A DNA stretch of 64,000 nucleotides from Acidovorax radicis N35 (GCF_000204195.1 NZ_AFBG01000019.1:372001-436000), one strand, 5' to 3'; positions 39,528 to 49,255 are shown, counted from the first letter of the stretch. Made by a program: numbers and translations. Notes: generated from the letters alone by a model not told the origin.

Positions 39528-39582
39528 TTTTTTGGGCTCTAGCGCTTGTGTGAAAAGCGTTGATAGCTACCAAAACAATAGC
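39528..39582 (-). repeat. Palindromic repeat family 1, after hexR
   Basis: Reverse orientation: TTTGGGCTCTAGCGCTTGTG, TGAAAAGCGTTGATAGCTAC, CAAAACAATAGC. It begins 9 bp past the hexR stop codon. Confidence 0.7.
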
Positions 39583-39653
39583 AAATCTCACACCCCGTAT
39601 CACTGCATCTTTCAGGTTGTTCCATCGAAGGACCGCGCGGCACCCGGCACGTG

Positions 39654-40049
39654 TCACCGCTGCCGAAAGTGCGGCAACCCTTCGCAGCACGCACCCAGGA
39701 AGTGAAGCAGTCGGCCCAGAAGCGCGCCACCTGCCAGGACCAACGGCAGCGCTGCCAGGGCGAGCAGATAGATGAACCCACCCGCCCCCTGCGACCTGGG
39801 CGGCGTGCAAGGCTCCGTCGCCAAGGCATAGTGCATCGGCGCCCACAGGAGACACACCAGGACTGACATCAACGGAAACCTGGACTTCGCCGCGAAGACG
39901 GCAAAGACGAGCACGGTCCAGGACGGCAACATCCAGAGGCTGAAAAAACCCTCCACACAACGCCCGTAGACCACGGGCAGGCCCAGGACCAGCCCGGCGA
40001 ACAGGGCGGAGACCGTCAGGGCCAGTGTTTTTCCGCGGTTTGGGTTCAT
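39654..40049 (-). CDS. Small hypothetical membrane protein
   Basis: A 131-aa protein from the ATG at 40049 (MNPNRGKTLALTVSALFAG); a frame 25 codons longer lacks support. Four hydrophobic stretches are predicted (about residues 9-30, 35-52, 56-74, 90-112). It has five cysteines, including a CC pair near the C terminus. No family was recognised. Codon pattern and the positive N terminus support a real gene, but there is no clear ribosome binding site and no conserved neighbour. Confidence 0.45.
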   Translation of the reverse strand: MNPNRGKTLALTVSALFAGLVLGLPVVYGRCVEGFFSLWMLPSWTVLVFAVFAAKSRFPLMSVLVCLLWAPMHYALATEPCTPPRSQGAGGFIYLLALAALPLVLAGGALLGRLLHFLGACCEGLPHFRQR

Positions 40050-40239
40050 GGCGTTGGGACTTGAATGCGGGACATTGTTCACGCCAAGGAGCGTACAGCA
40101 CGTGGCACCTTGCATGTGCCACAACGTTCGTTGCGATCGCAGGATGTCTGGCGGGGCACTGGGCGCGGGCAGCGCAAGCCAATGGGCGGACGGCTGCGTC
40201 CGCGTTCACGTCGGCCGTCAGCTTCTCCCGCCGGCCATC

Positions 40240-40275
40240 AAAACACCACAGGCTCCCGAAGGAGCCCGTGGTGTT
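40240..40275 (-). terminator. Rho-independent terminator after peptide ABC operon
   Basis: CACCACAGGCTCC pairs with GGAGCCCGTGGTG around a CGAA loop (40244-40274), one internal mismatch. On the minus strand TTTTGATGG follows. It lies about 120 bp downstream of the last ATPase gene, with a palindromic repeat between. Confidence 0.8.
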
Positions 40276-40336
40276 GCGGACAAATGGGGCCATCACGCCT
40301 GCCCGTGGCATCGAGCCGACCGGTTTATGAACCCAA

Positions 40337-40383
40337 TTGGCCCCTGGCGCTTATCCATCAAGCGCAAGCAGCTATATTTTCAG
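40337..40383 (-). repeat. Palindromic repeat family 1, after dppF
   Basis: Reverse orientation: CTGGCGCTTATCCATCAAGC, GCAAGCAGCTATATTTTCA. It ends 11 bp before the dppF stop codon position. Confidence 0.72.
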
Positions 40384-40393
40384 GAGCATTCGC

Positions 40394-41431
40394 TCAAATC
40401 CGTCCTTCTTCCACCGCATGGCACGCAATGCGGATGCCACCGATGCTGAGCAGCTGCGGCCGCTCGGCACGGCAGCGCTCGTTCACATGGGGGCAGCGCG
40501 GGTTGAAGGCGCAGCCGGGAGGCGGGTTCAAAGGGTTGGGCACCTCGCCCTGCACGGGGGTGCGCGCCTTGCCGGTGTCGTGCATCTTGGGGATGGCATC
40601 GAGCAGCATGCGCGTGTAGGGGTGGCGCGGGGTGTCGAACAGCGTGTGCTTGTCGGCCAGTTCCACCAGGCGGCCCAGGTACATCACGCCGACCTGGTCG
40701 CTCACGTGGCGCACCACTGCCAGGTTGTGGCTGATGAACAGGTAGGTGAGCTGCCGCTCGCGCTGCAGGTCCTTCATGATGTTGAGCACCTGCGCCTGCA
40801 CCGACACGTCGAGCGCGCTCGTCGGTTCGTCGCACACCAGGAACTCGGGCTCGGTGGCCAGGGCACGCGCAATGGAGATGCGCTGGCGCTGGCCGCCGGA
40901 GAACTGGTGCGGGTACTTGACCATGTCCAGCGGCGACAGGCCCACAGACTTGAGCAGCTCACCCACACGCTGTTTCAGCTCGGCCTTGTCGGTGATGAGG
41001 CCGTGCTCCTTCAGCGGCTCGCCAATGATGTCTTCGACCAGCCAGCGGGGGTTCAGGCTGGCATACGGGTCCTGGAAGATCATCTGGATGCGGCGGCGCA
41101 TCGCCTTGGCATCGTTGCCCTTGAAGGCAGCGTGTGCATCCTGGCTGTCAAACGTGAGGCCGCCGCGCGTGGGTTCGTACAAACCCACGAGCAGGCGTGC
41201 CACGGTGCTCTTGCCACAGCCAGACTCGCCCACCAGGGCCAGCGTCTTGCCTTTTTCGATCTCGAAGCTCACGCCGTCCACGGCATGCAGCAGCGTGCGC
41301 GGCTTGCGTTCGATCACGCGGTTGAGCCACGGTGCGGAGACGTCAAAGGTCTTGGCCAGATCGTGCGCCTGCACCAGGGCCTTGCTTTTCACGACACCGG
41401 TCTGGGTGGTGGTGGTAGCGGCGGCGCTCAT
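40394..41431 (-). CDS. dppF: Peptide ABC transporter ATPase (DppF/OppF-like)
   Basis: A 345-aa ATPase. Walker A GESGCGKSTVARLLVG, signature FSGGQRQRISIARALATEP, Walker B FLVCDEPTSALDVSVQ, and the C-terminal oligopeptide motif with cysteines in GCAFNPRCPHVNERC, which in relatives holds an iron-sulfur cluster. Its start overlaps the dppD stop by 4 bp. Last gene of the peptide transporter operon. Peptide versus glutathione or other substrates cannot be separated by the ATPase. Confidence 0.92.
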   Translation of the reverse strand: MSAAATTTTQTGVVKSKALVQAHDLAKTFDVSAPWLNRVIERKPRTLLHAVDGVSFEIEKGKTLALVGESGCGKSTVARLLVGLYEPTRGGLTFDSQDAHAAFKGNDAKAMRRRIQMIFQDPYASLNPRWLVEDIIGEPLKEHGLITDKAELKQRVGELLKSVGLSPLDMVKYPHQFSGGQRQRISIARALATEPEFLVCDEPTSALDVSVQAQVLNIMKDLQRERQLTYLFISHNLAVVRHVSDQVGVMYLGRLVELADKHTLFDTPRHPYTRMLLDAIPKMHDTGKARTPVQGEVPNPLNPPPGCAFNPRCPHVNERCRAERPQLLSIGGIRIACHAVEEGRI

Positions 41432-42417
41432 GCGGCCACCTCGGCTTTGGTGGTCGTGGCGCCAGCGTGCAGCCAGCAGGCGGCGCGGGTGGGGCCTGCG
41501 TCCATCAGGTTGGGGCGGTCGGTCATGCAGCGATCAAAGACTTTGGGGCAGCGCGGGTTGTAAGCGCAGCCCTGGGGAATGGCGTTCAGGCGGGGCATGG
41601 CTCCGTCGATTTGGTTCAGGCGTTCACGGTCCACCGCCATGTCGGGGATGGAAGCCATCAAGCCGCTGGTGTAGGGGTGCGAGGGCTTGTTGATCACGTT
41701 GTGCACCGGGCCGATCTCGGCCACGCGCCCGGCATACAGCACGGCCACGCGGTCGCAGGTTTCGGCGATCACACCCATGTCGTGGGTGATCAGCATCACG
41801 GCGGCGCCGCGCGATTTGCAGATGTTTTTCAGCAGCGTGATGATCTGCGCCTGGATGGACACGTCGAGCGCCGTGGTGGGCTCGTCGGCGACGATGAGCT
41901 TGGGCTCGGCCGCCAGGGCCAGGGCAATCACCACGCGCTGGCGCATGCCGCCGGAGAACTGGTGCGGGTAGTGGTCGATGCGCTCTGCCGCAGCCGGAAT
42001 GCCGGTGTCCTGCAGCAGCGCAATGGCGCGCTGGCGGGCCTCGGCGGGCGTCACGGGCAGGTGGGCCAGGATGGTTTCGGTCAACTGGCGGCCCACGGTG
42101 TACAGCGGGTTCAGCGAAGTCAGCGGGTCTTGAAAGATCGCGCCGATGCGGCGGCCACGGATGTGCCGCATTTGCTCATTGCTGAGGTTGTCGATGCGCT
42201 GGCCCTCCAGCAGGATCTGGCCGGACGCCACGCGGCCCGGTGGCTCCAGCAGGCCGATGATGGCGGCGCCGGTGAGCGACTTGCCCGCGCCAGACTCACC
42301 CACCACACCCAGGATCTCGCCGGGTGCAATGGAGAAGGAAATGTCGTCCAGGGCGCGCAGGGTACCGCGGCGGCCCGGAAATTCAACAACGAGGTTTTTG
42401 ACTTCTAGAAGGCTCAT
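41428..42417 (-). CDS. dppD: Peptide ABC transporter ATPase (DppD/OppD-like)
   Basis: A 329-aa ATPase. Walker [17 protein letters not shown], signature [19 protein letters not shown], Walker [17 protein letters not shown], and the C-terminal cysteine block [15 protein letters not shown]. It pairs with dppF; their four-base overlap (ATGA) ensures equal synthesis. It starts 26 bp after dppC. Confidence 0.92.
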   Translation of the reverse strand: MSLLEVKNLVVEFPGRRGTLRALDDISFSIAPGEILGVVGESGAGKSLTGAAIIGLLEPPGRVASGQILLEGQRIDNLSNEQMRHIRGRRIGAIFQDPLTSLNPLYTVGRQLTETILAHLPVTPAEARQRAIALLQDTGIPAAAERIDHYPHQFSGGMRQRVVIALALAAEPKLIVADEPTTALDVSIQAQIITLLKNICKSRGAAVMLITHDMGVIAETCDRVAVLYAGRVAEIGPVHNVINKPSHPYTSGLMASIPDMAVDRERLNQIDGAMPRLNAIPQGCAYNPRCPKVFDRCMTDRPNLMDAGPTRAACWLHAGATTTKAEVAA

Positions 42418-42443
42418 GGGGATATCGCTTTTCTTGTTCTTGT

Positions 42444-43355
42444 TCAGCGCAGGCGCGGATTGAGGGCATCACGCAACCAGTCGCCCAATAGATTCACGGA
42501 AAGAGCAATCAGCACCAGCATGGCACCGGGGAACACGGTGATCCACCATTCGCCCGAGAACAGGTAGTCGTTGCCGATGCGGATCAGCGTGCCCAGCGAA
42601 GGCGATGTGGGGGGTGCGCCCACGCCCAGGAAGGACAGCGTGGCCTCGGTGATGATTGCCGTGGCCACCTGGATGGTGGCGAGCACCATCACGGGGCCCA
42701 TGACGTTGGGCAGCACGTGCTTGCGCATGATGCGCAGCGGCGAAACGCCCGTCACGCGGGCAGCCTGCACGTATTCCTTGTTGCGCTCGACCAGGGTGGA
42801 GCCGCGCACCGTGCGCGCGTACTGCACCCAGCCCGTGAGCGAGATGGAGATGATCAGCACACCAAATGCCAGCGACTCGTGCGCGTTGGGGAACAGCGCA
42901 CGGCCCACACCCGCAATCAGCAGCGCCACCAGGATGGCGGGGAACGACAGCATCACGTCGCACAGGCGCATGAGCACGGCATCGATCCAGCCGCCGCGAA
43001 AGCCGGCCAGCAGTCCAAACGCCACGCCCACCACCACGGAGAGCACCACCGAGGCGAGGCCCACCACAAGGGAAATGCGCGCTCCATAGATGAGGGCGGA
43101 AAGGATGTCCCGGCCCTGGTCGTCGGTGCCCAGCGGGTACTTCAGGGAGCCCTCGGCGCTCCAGGCCGGCGGCAGCCGCGCGTCGCTGAGTTCGAGCGTG
43201 GCCAGGTCAAAGGGGTTATGGGGCGCGACCCATCCGGCAAATACCGAACAGAACACACAGATCAGCGCGATGGCAGCGGCCACCATCGCCATGGGCGATG
43301 TGCGGAAGCTGTAGCCAACATCGCTGTCAAACCAGCGGGCAAGGGTTGTTTTCAT
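42444..43355 (-). CDS. dppC: Peptide ABC transporter permease (DppC-like)
   Basis: A 303-aa inner-membrane permease from the ATG at 43355, with an N-terminal OppC_N segment, LGTDDQGRDILSALIYGARI, and the EAA-type loop ERNKEYVQAARVTGVSPLRI (about 195). Six helices are predicted. It lies 131 bp after the first binding protein and 26 bp before dppD. No regulatory signal was found in the 131-bp gap. Confidence 0.92.
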   Translation of the reverse strand: MKTTLARWFDSDVGYSFRTSPMAMVAAAIALICVFCSVFAGWVAPHNPFDLATLELSDARLPPAWSAEGSLKYPLGTDDQGRDILSALIYGARISLVVGLASVVLSVVVGVAFGLLAGFRGGWIDAVLMRLCDVMLSFPAILVALLIAGVGRALFPNAHESLAFGVLIISISLTGWVQYARTVRGSTLVERNKEYVQAARVTGVSPLRIMRKHVLPNVMGPVMVLATIQVATAIITEATLSFLGVGAPPTSPSLGTLIRIGNDYLFSGEWWITVFPGAMLVLIALSVNLLGDWLRDALNPRLR

Positions 43356-43486
43356 TGTGGGAAACCAGTAAACAAGCACCAACGCAGAGCCCGGGTAGCG
43401 GCCATGCGTTGGTGTGGACTTTCAAAGAACCGGTCGTTCTCTCTTTTCTCTGCGATCGACTAACGTAGGGACTTCTGCGCCCCTTC

Positions 43487-45067
43487 TTACTTGGTGATGC
43501 TCATCCACTTGAAGTGCATGAAGTTGTCGGCCAGCTGCACGAGCTTGACGTTCTTGCCCACGCCCCAAGCCAGCGCTTGCTGGTGCAGGGGAATGTGGCC
43601 CACATCGGCCGCGTGCAGATCGAAGACTTCCTTGATCATCGCGTTGCGCTTGACCTTGTCGGTCTCGGCCTGGATCTTGAGCGTCAGCTCATCCACCTTG
43701 GGGTTGCAGTAGGCGCCCAGGTTGAACTGGCCCGATCCCTTGTCATCCACGCAGCGCATGAGGGCGTTGAGCGCGTTGTGCGAGTCGTAGGTAGCGGGTG
43801 TCCAGCCCAGCATGTAGAAGCTGGTGTCGCGGCGCAGCACCTTGGGGAAGTAGGTGCCCTTGGTTTCGGCCTGGAGGTTGATCTTGACGTTGATGCGCGA
43901 GAGGTTGGCGGCCACCGTCTGGCAGATGCGGCCATCATTCACGTAGCGGTCGTTCGGGCAGTTCATGGCCACTTCGAAGCCGTTGGGATAGCCGGCTTCG
44001 GCCATCAGTTTCTTGGCAGCTTCGACGTCGTAGGGAAGGCGCTTCGCGTCAGGCTGGAAGCCATTGATGCCGGGACCCACGAGCAGGGCCGAGGGGTTGG
44101 ATGCACCACGCATCACGGTCTTCTTGATCCCTTCGATGTCGATGGCCTGGTAGAAGGCCTGGCGCACACGCTTGTCCTTGAAGGGGTTCTTGCCCTTGAC
44201 GTTGGAGTACAGCAGCTCGTCACGCTTTTGGTCCATGCCCAGGAAGATGGTGCGCAGTTCGGGGCCCGTGATGGCACGGGTGTTGGCGCTGCCGTTCACG
44301 CGTTCGATGTCCTGCACGGGTACGGGTTCCATCACGTCCACCTCGCCCGAAAGCAGGGCGGCCACACGGGTCGCATCGTTGCCGATGGGGGTGAACACCA
44401 CTTCGCTGACGTTGCCTTCGATCTTGCCCCAGTAGCTGCCGTTGCGTGTAAACACCGAGCGCACGTTGGGCTGGCGCTCACGCAGGCGGAAGGGGCCCGT
44501 GCCGTTGGCACGGAACGAGGCGGCGTTCTCGATGCCCTTGCGGCGGTCCACCGGGCCCAGGGCCTGGTTGGTCTCGCACCACTTCTTGCTCATCATGTAC
44601 ACGAGCGAGATCACGTCCGGCAGGATCGGGAAGGGGGTCTTGGTTTCGATTTCGACCGTGTGGTCGTCGATCTTGCGCACTTCCTTGAAGTCGTTGGTGT
44701 AGCTCTTCATGTCCGAGCCTTCCACCTGGGTGCGCCCGAAGCTGAACACCACGTCATCGGCCGTGAAAGGAGTGCCATCGTGGAATTGCACGCCCTTGCG
44801 CAGCTCGAAGCGCCACACGGTGGGGGATGTCTGCTTCCAGCTGGTCGCCAGCGCGGGGGCCAGGCTCAGGTCCTTGTTGCGGCCCACCAGTGGCTCATAG
44901 ACGTTGCCGGTGACGCTCAGCTGCAGCGACTCGTTGAGCGAGTGGGGGTCCATCGACAGGGAATCGCCCTGGTTGGCGATGCGGATGGTCTGAGCTTGGG
45001 CCACCAGGCTCGCCGCCGCCAACGCGGTAAAGAGAGCGGTCAGAGCGATTTTTTTATGGAATTTCAT
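43487..45067 (-). CDS. Peptide/solute-binding protein, SBP family 5 (first copy)
   Basis: A 526-aa periplasmic protein from the ATG at 45067 with GGAGG upstream and a signal peptide (cut after AQA). Family 5 marks are SMDPHSLNESLQLSVTGNVY, LRKGVQFHDGTPFTADDVVF and GTGPFRLRERQPNV. Open frame upstream of 45067 is only a shadow of the amidohydrolase gene. It differs clearly from the second binding protein at 47675-49255 (shared layout, moderate identity), which suggests one transporter served by two receptors of different specificity. Confidence 0.92.
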   Translation of the reverse strand: MKFHKKIALTALFTALAAASLVAQAQTIRIANQGDSLSMDPHSLNESLQLSVTGNVYEPLVGRNKDLSLAPALATSWKQTSPTVWRFELRKGVQFHDGTPFTADDVVFSFGRTQVEGSDMKSYTNDFKEVRKIDDHTVEIETKTPFPILPDVISLVYMMSKKWCETNQALGPVDRRKGIENAASFRANGTGPFRLRERQPNVRSVFTRNGSYWGKIEGNVSEVVFTPIGNDATRVAALLSGEVDVMEPVPVQDIERVNGSANTRAITGPELRTIFLGMDQKRDELLYSNVKGKNPFKDKRVRQAFYQAIDIEGIKKTVMRGASNPSALLVGPGINGFQPDAKRLPYDVEAAKKLMAEAGYPNGFEVAMNCPNDRYVNDGRICQTVAANLSRINVKINLQAETKGTYFPKVLRRDTSFYMLGWTPATYDSHNALNALMRCVDDKGSGQFNLGAYCNPKVDELTLKIQAETDKVKRNAMIKEVFDLHAADVGHIPLHQQALAWGVGKNVKLVQLADNFMHFKWMSITK

Positions 45068-45152
45068 GGAAACCTCCAGGTTGGGGAAAGCGGGGTGAAA
45101 GGGGTGGGCCGTGGCGCGGTAGTGCAAATGAGCAGGCAGGCTGGGCGGTGCT

Positions 45153-46370
45153 TCAAGCTGCCGCCAAAGGCATGGCCTGCTCGATAAGGCTTGCGTGCAG
45201 CGCCGAGCCCAGGGGCAGGATGTCGTCGTTGAAGTCGTAGCGGCTGTTGTGCAAGGCGCTGCCGCTGGCCCCCGTGCCCTGGCCGATGCGCAGGTAGGCA
45301 CCTGGGCGGGTCTGGAGCATGAAGGCAAAGTCCTCGGCGCCCATGCTGGGTTCCAGGTCTCGCACCACATGGTCAGCACCCAGCAGGGACTCGGCCACAT
45401 CGCCGGCAAAAATGGCTTCGCTTTCGCTGTTGATCGTGGCCGGGTAGATGCGCTCGTAGTGCACGGTGGCCGTAGCCCCGAACCCCAGGGCAATGGCGTT
45501 GCACAGCTCCTTGAGGCGCTTCTCCACCATCTCCTGCACCACAGGGTCGAACGTACGCACGGTACCCACCAGGGTGGCGGAGCCGGGCAACACGCTGAAG
45601 GCGCCCAGATCACCCGCTTGCACAGCACATAGGCTGACCACGGCGCTTTCAATGGGTCGCACATTGCGCGAGACGATGCTTTGCGCGGCCGTGATGATGT
45701 GTGCGGCCACCACCACCACGTCCACCGTCTGGTAGGCATGGGCGCCATGGCCGCCCCGGCCAGTGATCTCGATGGTAAAGCGATCGGCCGCAGCCATCAT
45801 GGGGCCCGAGTTGATGCCCACCGTGCCGGGTTTCATCGCCGGCCAGTTGTGCATGGCGTAGATGGACTGCACCGGGAAGCGGTCAAACAGACCGTCTTCC
45901 ATCATCACGCGGGCTCCGGCAAAGCCTTCTTCGCCAGGCTGGAACACCAGCACGGCCGTGCCGTCGAAATTGCGGGTCTCAGCCAGGTAGCGCGCAGCCC
46001 CGACCAGCATGGCTGTGTGGCCGTCATGGCCGCAGCCGTGCATCAGGCCGGGCTTGCACGACTTCCACGAAAAATCGTTGTGTTCGGACAGGGGCAGTGC
46101 ATCCATGTCGGCGCGCAGGCCCACCATGCTGCCACTGGAGGTGCTGCGGCCCCGGATCACGCCCACGACCCCTGTGCGGCCGATGCCGTCATGGATCTCG
46201 TCCACCCCGCAGAGCTTCAAGGCCTCTTTGACGCGCGTGCTGGTGTAGATTTCTTCGAAACCCAGTTCAGGGTGGGCATGCAGATCCCGGCGCAGCGCGG
46301 TCAACTCGGGGTGGTATTGCGCAATGTGCGCAAACGCCCGGCCACCGGCTTTGTATCGAAGCGACTGCAT
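45153..46370 (-). CDS. M20 metallopeptidase / amidohydrolase (hippuricase-like)
   Basis: A 405-aa cytoplasmic zinc hydrolase from the ATG at 46370; the open frame before that is encoded by a family 2 repeat. Motifs: LHAHPELGFEE, MHGCGHDGHTAML (metal-binding His/Asp), FQPGEEGFAGARVMMEDGLF (catalytic Glu pair), a dimerisation insert, and SMGAEDFAFML near the C terminus. This group cleaves N-acyl or aminoacyl amides such as hippurate, indole-acetyl amino acids or peptides. Between a permease and a binding protein of the same peptide importer, it most likely hydrolyses what is brought in. Confidence 0.92.
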   Translation of the reverse strand: MQSLRYKAGGRAFAHIAQYHPELTALRRDLHAHPELGFEEIYTSTRVKEALKLCGVDEIHDGIGRTGVVGVIRGRSTSSGSMVGLRADMDALPLSEHNDFSWKSCKPGLMHGCGHDGHTAMLVGAARYLAETRNFDGTAVLVFQPGEEGFAGARVMMEDGLFDRFPVQSIYAMHNWPAMKPGTVGINSGPMMAAADRFTIEITGRGGHGAHAYQTVDVVVVAAHIITAAQSIVSRNVRPIESAVVSLCAVQAGDLGAFSVLPGSATLVGTVRTFDPVVQEMVEKRLKELCNAIALGFGATATVHYERIYPATINSESEAIFAGDVAESLLGADHVVRDLEPSMGAEDFAFMLQTRPGAYLRIGQGTGASGSALHNSRYDFNDDILPLGSALHASLIEQAMPLAAA

Positions 46371-46376
46371 TTCAAT

Positions 46377-46545
46377 TGGCCACGGAGCTGCACAGGCCCC
46401 ACGACGCTTGAAACCGGCACGGCCCAGGCCAGTGCCCCCGCGCAAGGGCCGCCCCGCCGCGCTGGGGGCGTCCCCCTCCCGCTTCGCGAAGCGAAACGAG
46501 AGAGGGGGAAGGCACGAAGCGACTCAGGGGGTGCATCATCTCTAG
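46377..46545 (-). repeat. GC-rich repeat family 2, copy D
   Basis: On the minus strand: CACCCCCTGAGTCGCTTCG, TTCCCCCTCTCTCGTTTCG, GGAGGGGGACGCCCCCAGC, GGGGCGGCCCTTGCGCGGG, GGCACTGGCCTGGGCCGTGC, CGGTTTCAAGCG. The longest copy. It overlaps the last three codons of dppB and runs up to the start region of the amidohydrolase. Confidence 0.75.
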
Positions 46546-47522
46546 TGCCCTCCTGCCTTGCCCACGCGCAGGCGCGGGTCCACAGCAAAGTACAGCAGAT
46601 CCACCACCAGGTTGATCACCACAAAGATCAAGGCAATCAGGCACAGGTAGGCGGCCATCACCGGGATGTCGGCAAAGGTGACGGCCTGAATGAAGAGCAA
46701 GCCCATGCCCGGCCACTGGAACACGGTCTCGGTGATGATGGCGAACGCAATCAAGCCACCCAGCTGCAGGCCGGTGATGGTCATCACGGGCACCAGCGTG
46801 TTCTTGAGCGCGTGGCCGAAGTGGATGGCCCGGTTGGAGAGGCCCCGGGCGCGTGCGAACTTGATGTAGTCGGTGCGCAGCACTTCCAGCATTTCGGCGC
46901 GCACCAGCCGCATGATCAGCGTGAGCTGAAAGATCGCCAGCGTGATGGCAGGCAGCGTGATGTGGTGCCAGCCCTTGGCCTTGAGCAGGCCGGTGCTCCA
47001 CCACCCCATCTGCACCACCTCGCCCCGTCCAAAGCTCGGGAACCAGCCCAGCGTGACCGCGAACACCAGGATCAGCAGGATGCCGATGAGGAAGGTCGGC
47101 AGCGACACGCCCAGCAGGGACAGCGTCATGAACAACTGGCTGGTGAAGGTGCCACGCTTGAGGGCCGCATACACGCCCATGGGAACACCAATGGCCAGGG
47201 CCAGTACGGCCGCCACCAGCGCCAGCTCCAGCGTGGCAGGGAAGCGCTCCGCGATGAGGCGCGAGACTTTGGCCCCCTGGCGCAGGCTCAGGCCAAATTC
47301 GCCTTGGGCTGCGTTGACCAGAAAGTGCCAGAACTGTATGAAAAAGGGCTTGTCCAGGCCCAGCGAGGCGCGCAGTTCGCGGATCTGCTCCGGGGTGGCG
47401 TCCTGGCCCAGCAGGAACACCACAGGGTCTCCCACGTACTGGAACAGCATGAAGGAGATGAAGGCCACCGTGACCATGACAATCACAGCCTGTATCAGGC
47501 GGCGCAATATAAAGGCGAGCAT
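46542..47522 (-). CDS. dppB: Peptide ABC transporter permease (DppB-like)
   Basis: A 326-aa permease starting MLAFILRRLIQAVIVMVTVA, the invariant opening of DppB/OppB proteins. It has the segment LGLDKPFFIQFWHFLVNAAQG and an EAA loop VLRTDYIKFARARGLSNRAI (about 225). Six helices are predicted. It ends within a GC-rich repeat. It lies between the second binding protein and the amidohydrolase, unlike the standard dppABCDF order where dppC directly follows dppB. Confidence 0.92.
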   Translation of the reverse strand: MLAFILRRLIQAVIVMVTVAFISFMLFQYVGDPVVFLLGQDATPEQIRELRASLGLDKPFFIQFWHFLVNAAQGEFGLSLRQGAKVSRLIAERFPATLELALVAAVLALAIGVPMGVYAALKRGTFTSQLFMTLSLLGVSLPTFLIGILLILVFAVTLGWFPSFGRGEVVQMGWWSTGLLKAKGWHHITLPAITLAIFQLTLIMRLVRAEMLEVLRTDYIKFARARGLSNRAIHFGHALKNTLVPVMTITGLQLGGLIAFAIITETVFQWPGMGLLFIQAVTFADIPVMAAYLCLIALIFVVINLVVDLLYFAVDPRLRVGKAGGH

Positions 47523-47619
47523 CGGAGAGTCGATTGAGTGTTCGATGGGAACGCCGCAGCCACTTTTGATGGCAGGGCGCTGGCAGGCAATAGGCGGTCG
47601 TCAAACCAGACCAAAAACC

Positions 47620-47655
47620 GAACCAAAGAAAGCAAGGGCCTCAGGGCCCTTGCTC
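47620..47655 (-). terminator. Terminator/attenuator after second binding protein
   Basis: AGCAAGGGCC pairs with GGGCCCTTGCT (47631-47652). On the minus strand a T-rich stretch (TTTCTTTGG) follows. It lies 20 bp after the stop of the binding protein and before dppB, a place where partial termination would give more binding protein than permease. Confidence 0.8.
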
Positions 47656-47674
47656 TCAGTGTGTCAGGAACCGG

Positions 47675-49255
47675 TCAATTCACCTTGACGGTGCGCATGT
47701 CCACACGGTTGTCTGCGCGGTGGACCAGTTCAATGTTCTTCTTCACGGCCCATGGGATCACCTGGTCATGCAGAGGAATGTGGGACACGGTGTCGTTGGA
47801 CAGTTGCAGCGCCTCTGTCAGCATGCGGGCGCGCACGGGTGCATCGGTTTCGGCCTTGATGCGGTCCACCAGGTAATCCATGCGCTGGTTGCTGTAGCGG
47901 CCGACGTTGTAGTTGCCGTCACCACCCTGGCCGACGCTGCGGACCAGCGATTGCAGGCTGTACAGCGCATCGAAGGTGGGCACGCCCCAGCCGAGCATGT
48001 AGATGCTGGCTTCGTAGCGCTGGATCATGGGGAAGTAGTTGACCAGCGGCAACGTGCGCAGCTTGGCCTTCACGCCCACGCGCGACCACATGGCGGTCAC
48101 GGCCTGACAGATGGCTTCGTCGTTGATGTAGCGGTTGTTGGGGCAGGCAAAGTCCACTTCAAAGCCGTCGGGGTAGCCAGCCTCGGCCAGGAGCTTCTTG
48201 GAGGCCTCTACGCTATAGGGGAACCGCTTGCCCACCGCCTCGGTATAACCCGCCACTTGTGGGGCAACGATGGTGCCCGTGGGCTTGCCCAGGCCGCGCA
48301 TGATGTTGCGGGAGATAGTGTCCGCATCGATGGCCTGATACAGAGCCTTGCGCACGCGCACGTCCTTGAGCGGGTTCTTGCCCTTGATATTGGAGCCCGG
48401 CAGTTCTTCACGGAACTGGTCCATGCCCAGGAAGATGGTGCGGTTCTCAATGCCGTCGATCACCTTGAGATCGGGACTGGCGCGCAGGCGGCCCAGATCC
48501 TGGGGAGTGGGGTCCAGCACCATGTCCACTTCGCCCGACAACAGGGCTGCAATGCGCGTGGCAGCAGACTTGATCGGGGTGTAGACGATTTCGGTCACAT
48601 TGCCGTCCATCTTGCCCCACCAGTTGGGGTTGCGCTTGAACACCATCTTCACGTCCGGCTGCCACGAGTCCAGCGTGTAGGGGCCGGTGCCCATGGCATT
48701 GCGGTGGGCAAAGTTTTCATCCGTGCCCTTGATGTCCTTGGGCTCCACGGACTTGTTTTTTTCCGCCCAGGCCTTGCTCATCATGCGCAGTTCGGTCATC
48801 TGGCGCAGCAGCACTGGGTTCGGCGCGGTCAGGATGACGTCAATGGTCTGCGCGTCCACCTTGTTGATTTTGCTGATGCCCTGGATGTAAGGGGTGAAAT
48901 TCGATGTCTTGGCCATCGCGCGCTGCAGCGAATACACCGCATCGTCGGCCGTAAAGGCCGAACCATCATGGAACTTCACACCCTGGCGCAGCGTAAAACG
49001 CACCTGCGTAGGGCTGACCTCTTTCCAGGCAGTTGCAAGCACGGGTTCCACATCAAAGGTCTTGCTGTTGTAGTAGACCAGGCTTTCGTACACGTTCGCA
49101 TGGATGCCGTTCTGGAGCGCATTGTTCTGCGAATGAATGTCCCAGGTTGCGATCTCCCCCTGACTCGCCCATTTGAAAGGCTTGGCGTGCAGCGCTGGCG
49201 CTGCCAGCAGTGCAGCCGCCGCAGCCACGGACAAAAGACTGTATTTGAGTTTCAT
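47675..49255 (-). CDS. Peptide/solute-binding protein, SBP family 5 (second copy)
   Basis: A 526-aa periplasmic protein from the ATG at 49255 (GAGGG upstream), signal peptide cut after LHA. Family marks: FTLRQGVKFHDGSAFTADDA, GTGPYTLDSWQPDVK, IYMLGWGVPTFDALYSLQ. It has the same length and overall layout as the binding protein at 43487-45067 but a distinct sequence. It is the promoter-proximal gene of the transporter region, with a perfect 16-bp inverted repeat 22 bp upstream of the start codon. The long open frame upstream of 49255 is not coding. Confidence 0.92.
   Translation of the reverse strand: MKLKYSLLSVAAAAALLAAPALHAKPFKWASQGEIATWDIHSQNNALQNGIHANVYESLVYYNSKTFDVEPVLATAWKEVSPTQVRFTLRQGVKFHDGSAFTADDAVYSLQRAMAKTSNFTPYIQGISKINKVDAQTIDVILTAPNPVLLRQMTELRMMSKAWAEKNKSVEPKDIKGTDENFAHRNAMGTGPYTLDSWQPDVKMVFKRNPNWWGKMDGNVTEIVYTPIKSAATRIAALLSGEVDMVLDPTPQDLGRLRASPDLKVIDGIENRTIFLGMDQFREELPGSNIKGKNPLKDVRVRKALYQAIDADTISRNIMRGLGKPTGTIVAPQVAGYTEAVGKRFPYSVEASKKLLAEAGYPDGFEVDFACPNNRYINDEAICQAVTAMWSRVGVKAKLRTLPLVNYFPMIQRYEASIYMLGWGVPTFDALYSLQSLVRSVGQGGDGNYNVGRYSNQRMDYLVDRIKAETDAPVRARMLTEALQLSNDTVSHIPLHDQVIPWAVKKNIELVHRADNRVDMRTVKVN

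Noticed and set aside
45068..45748. Upstream extension of the first peptide-binding protein frame by 227 codons.
   Set aside because: It overlaps the amidohydrolase gene on the same strand in another frame. The ATG at 45067 has GGAGG and a signal peptide.
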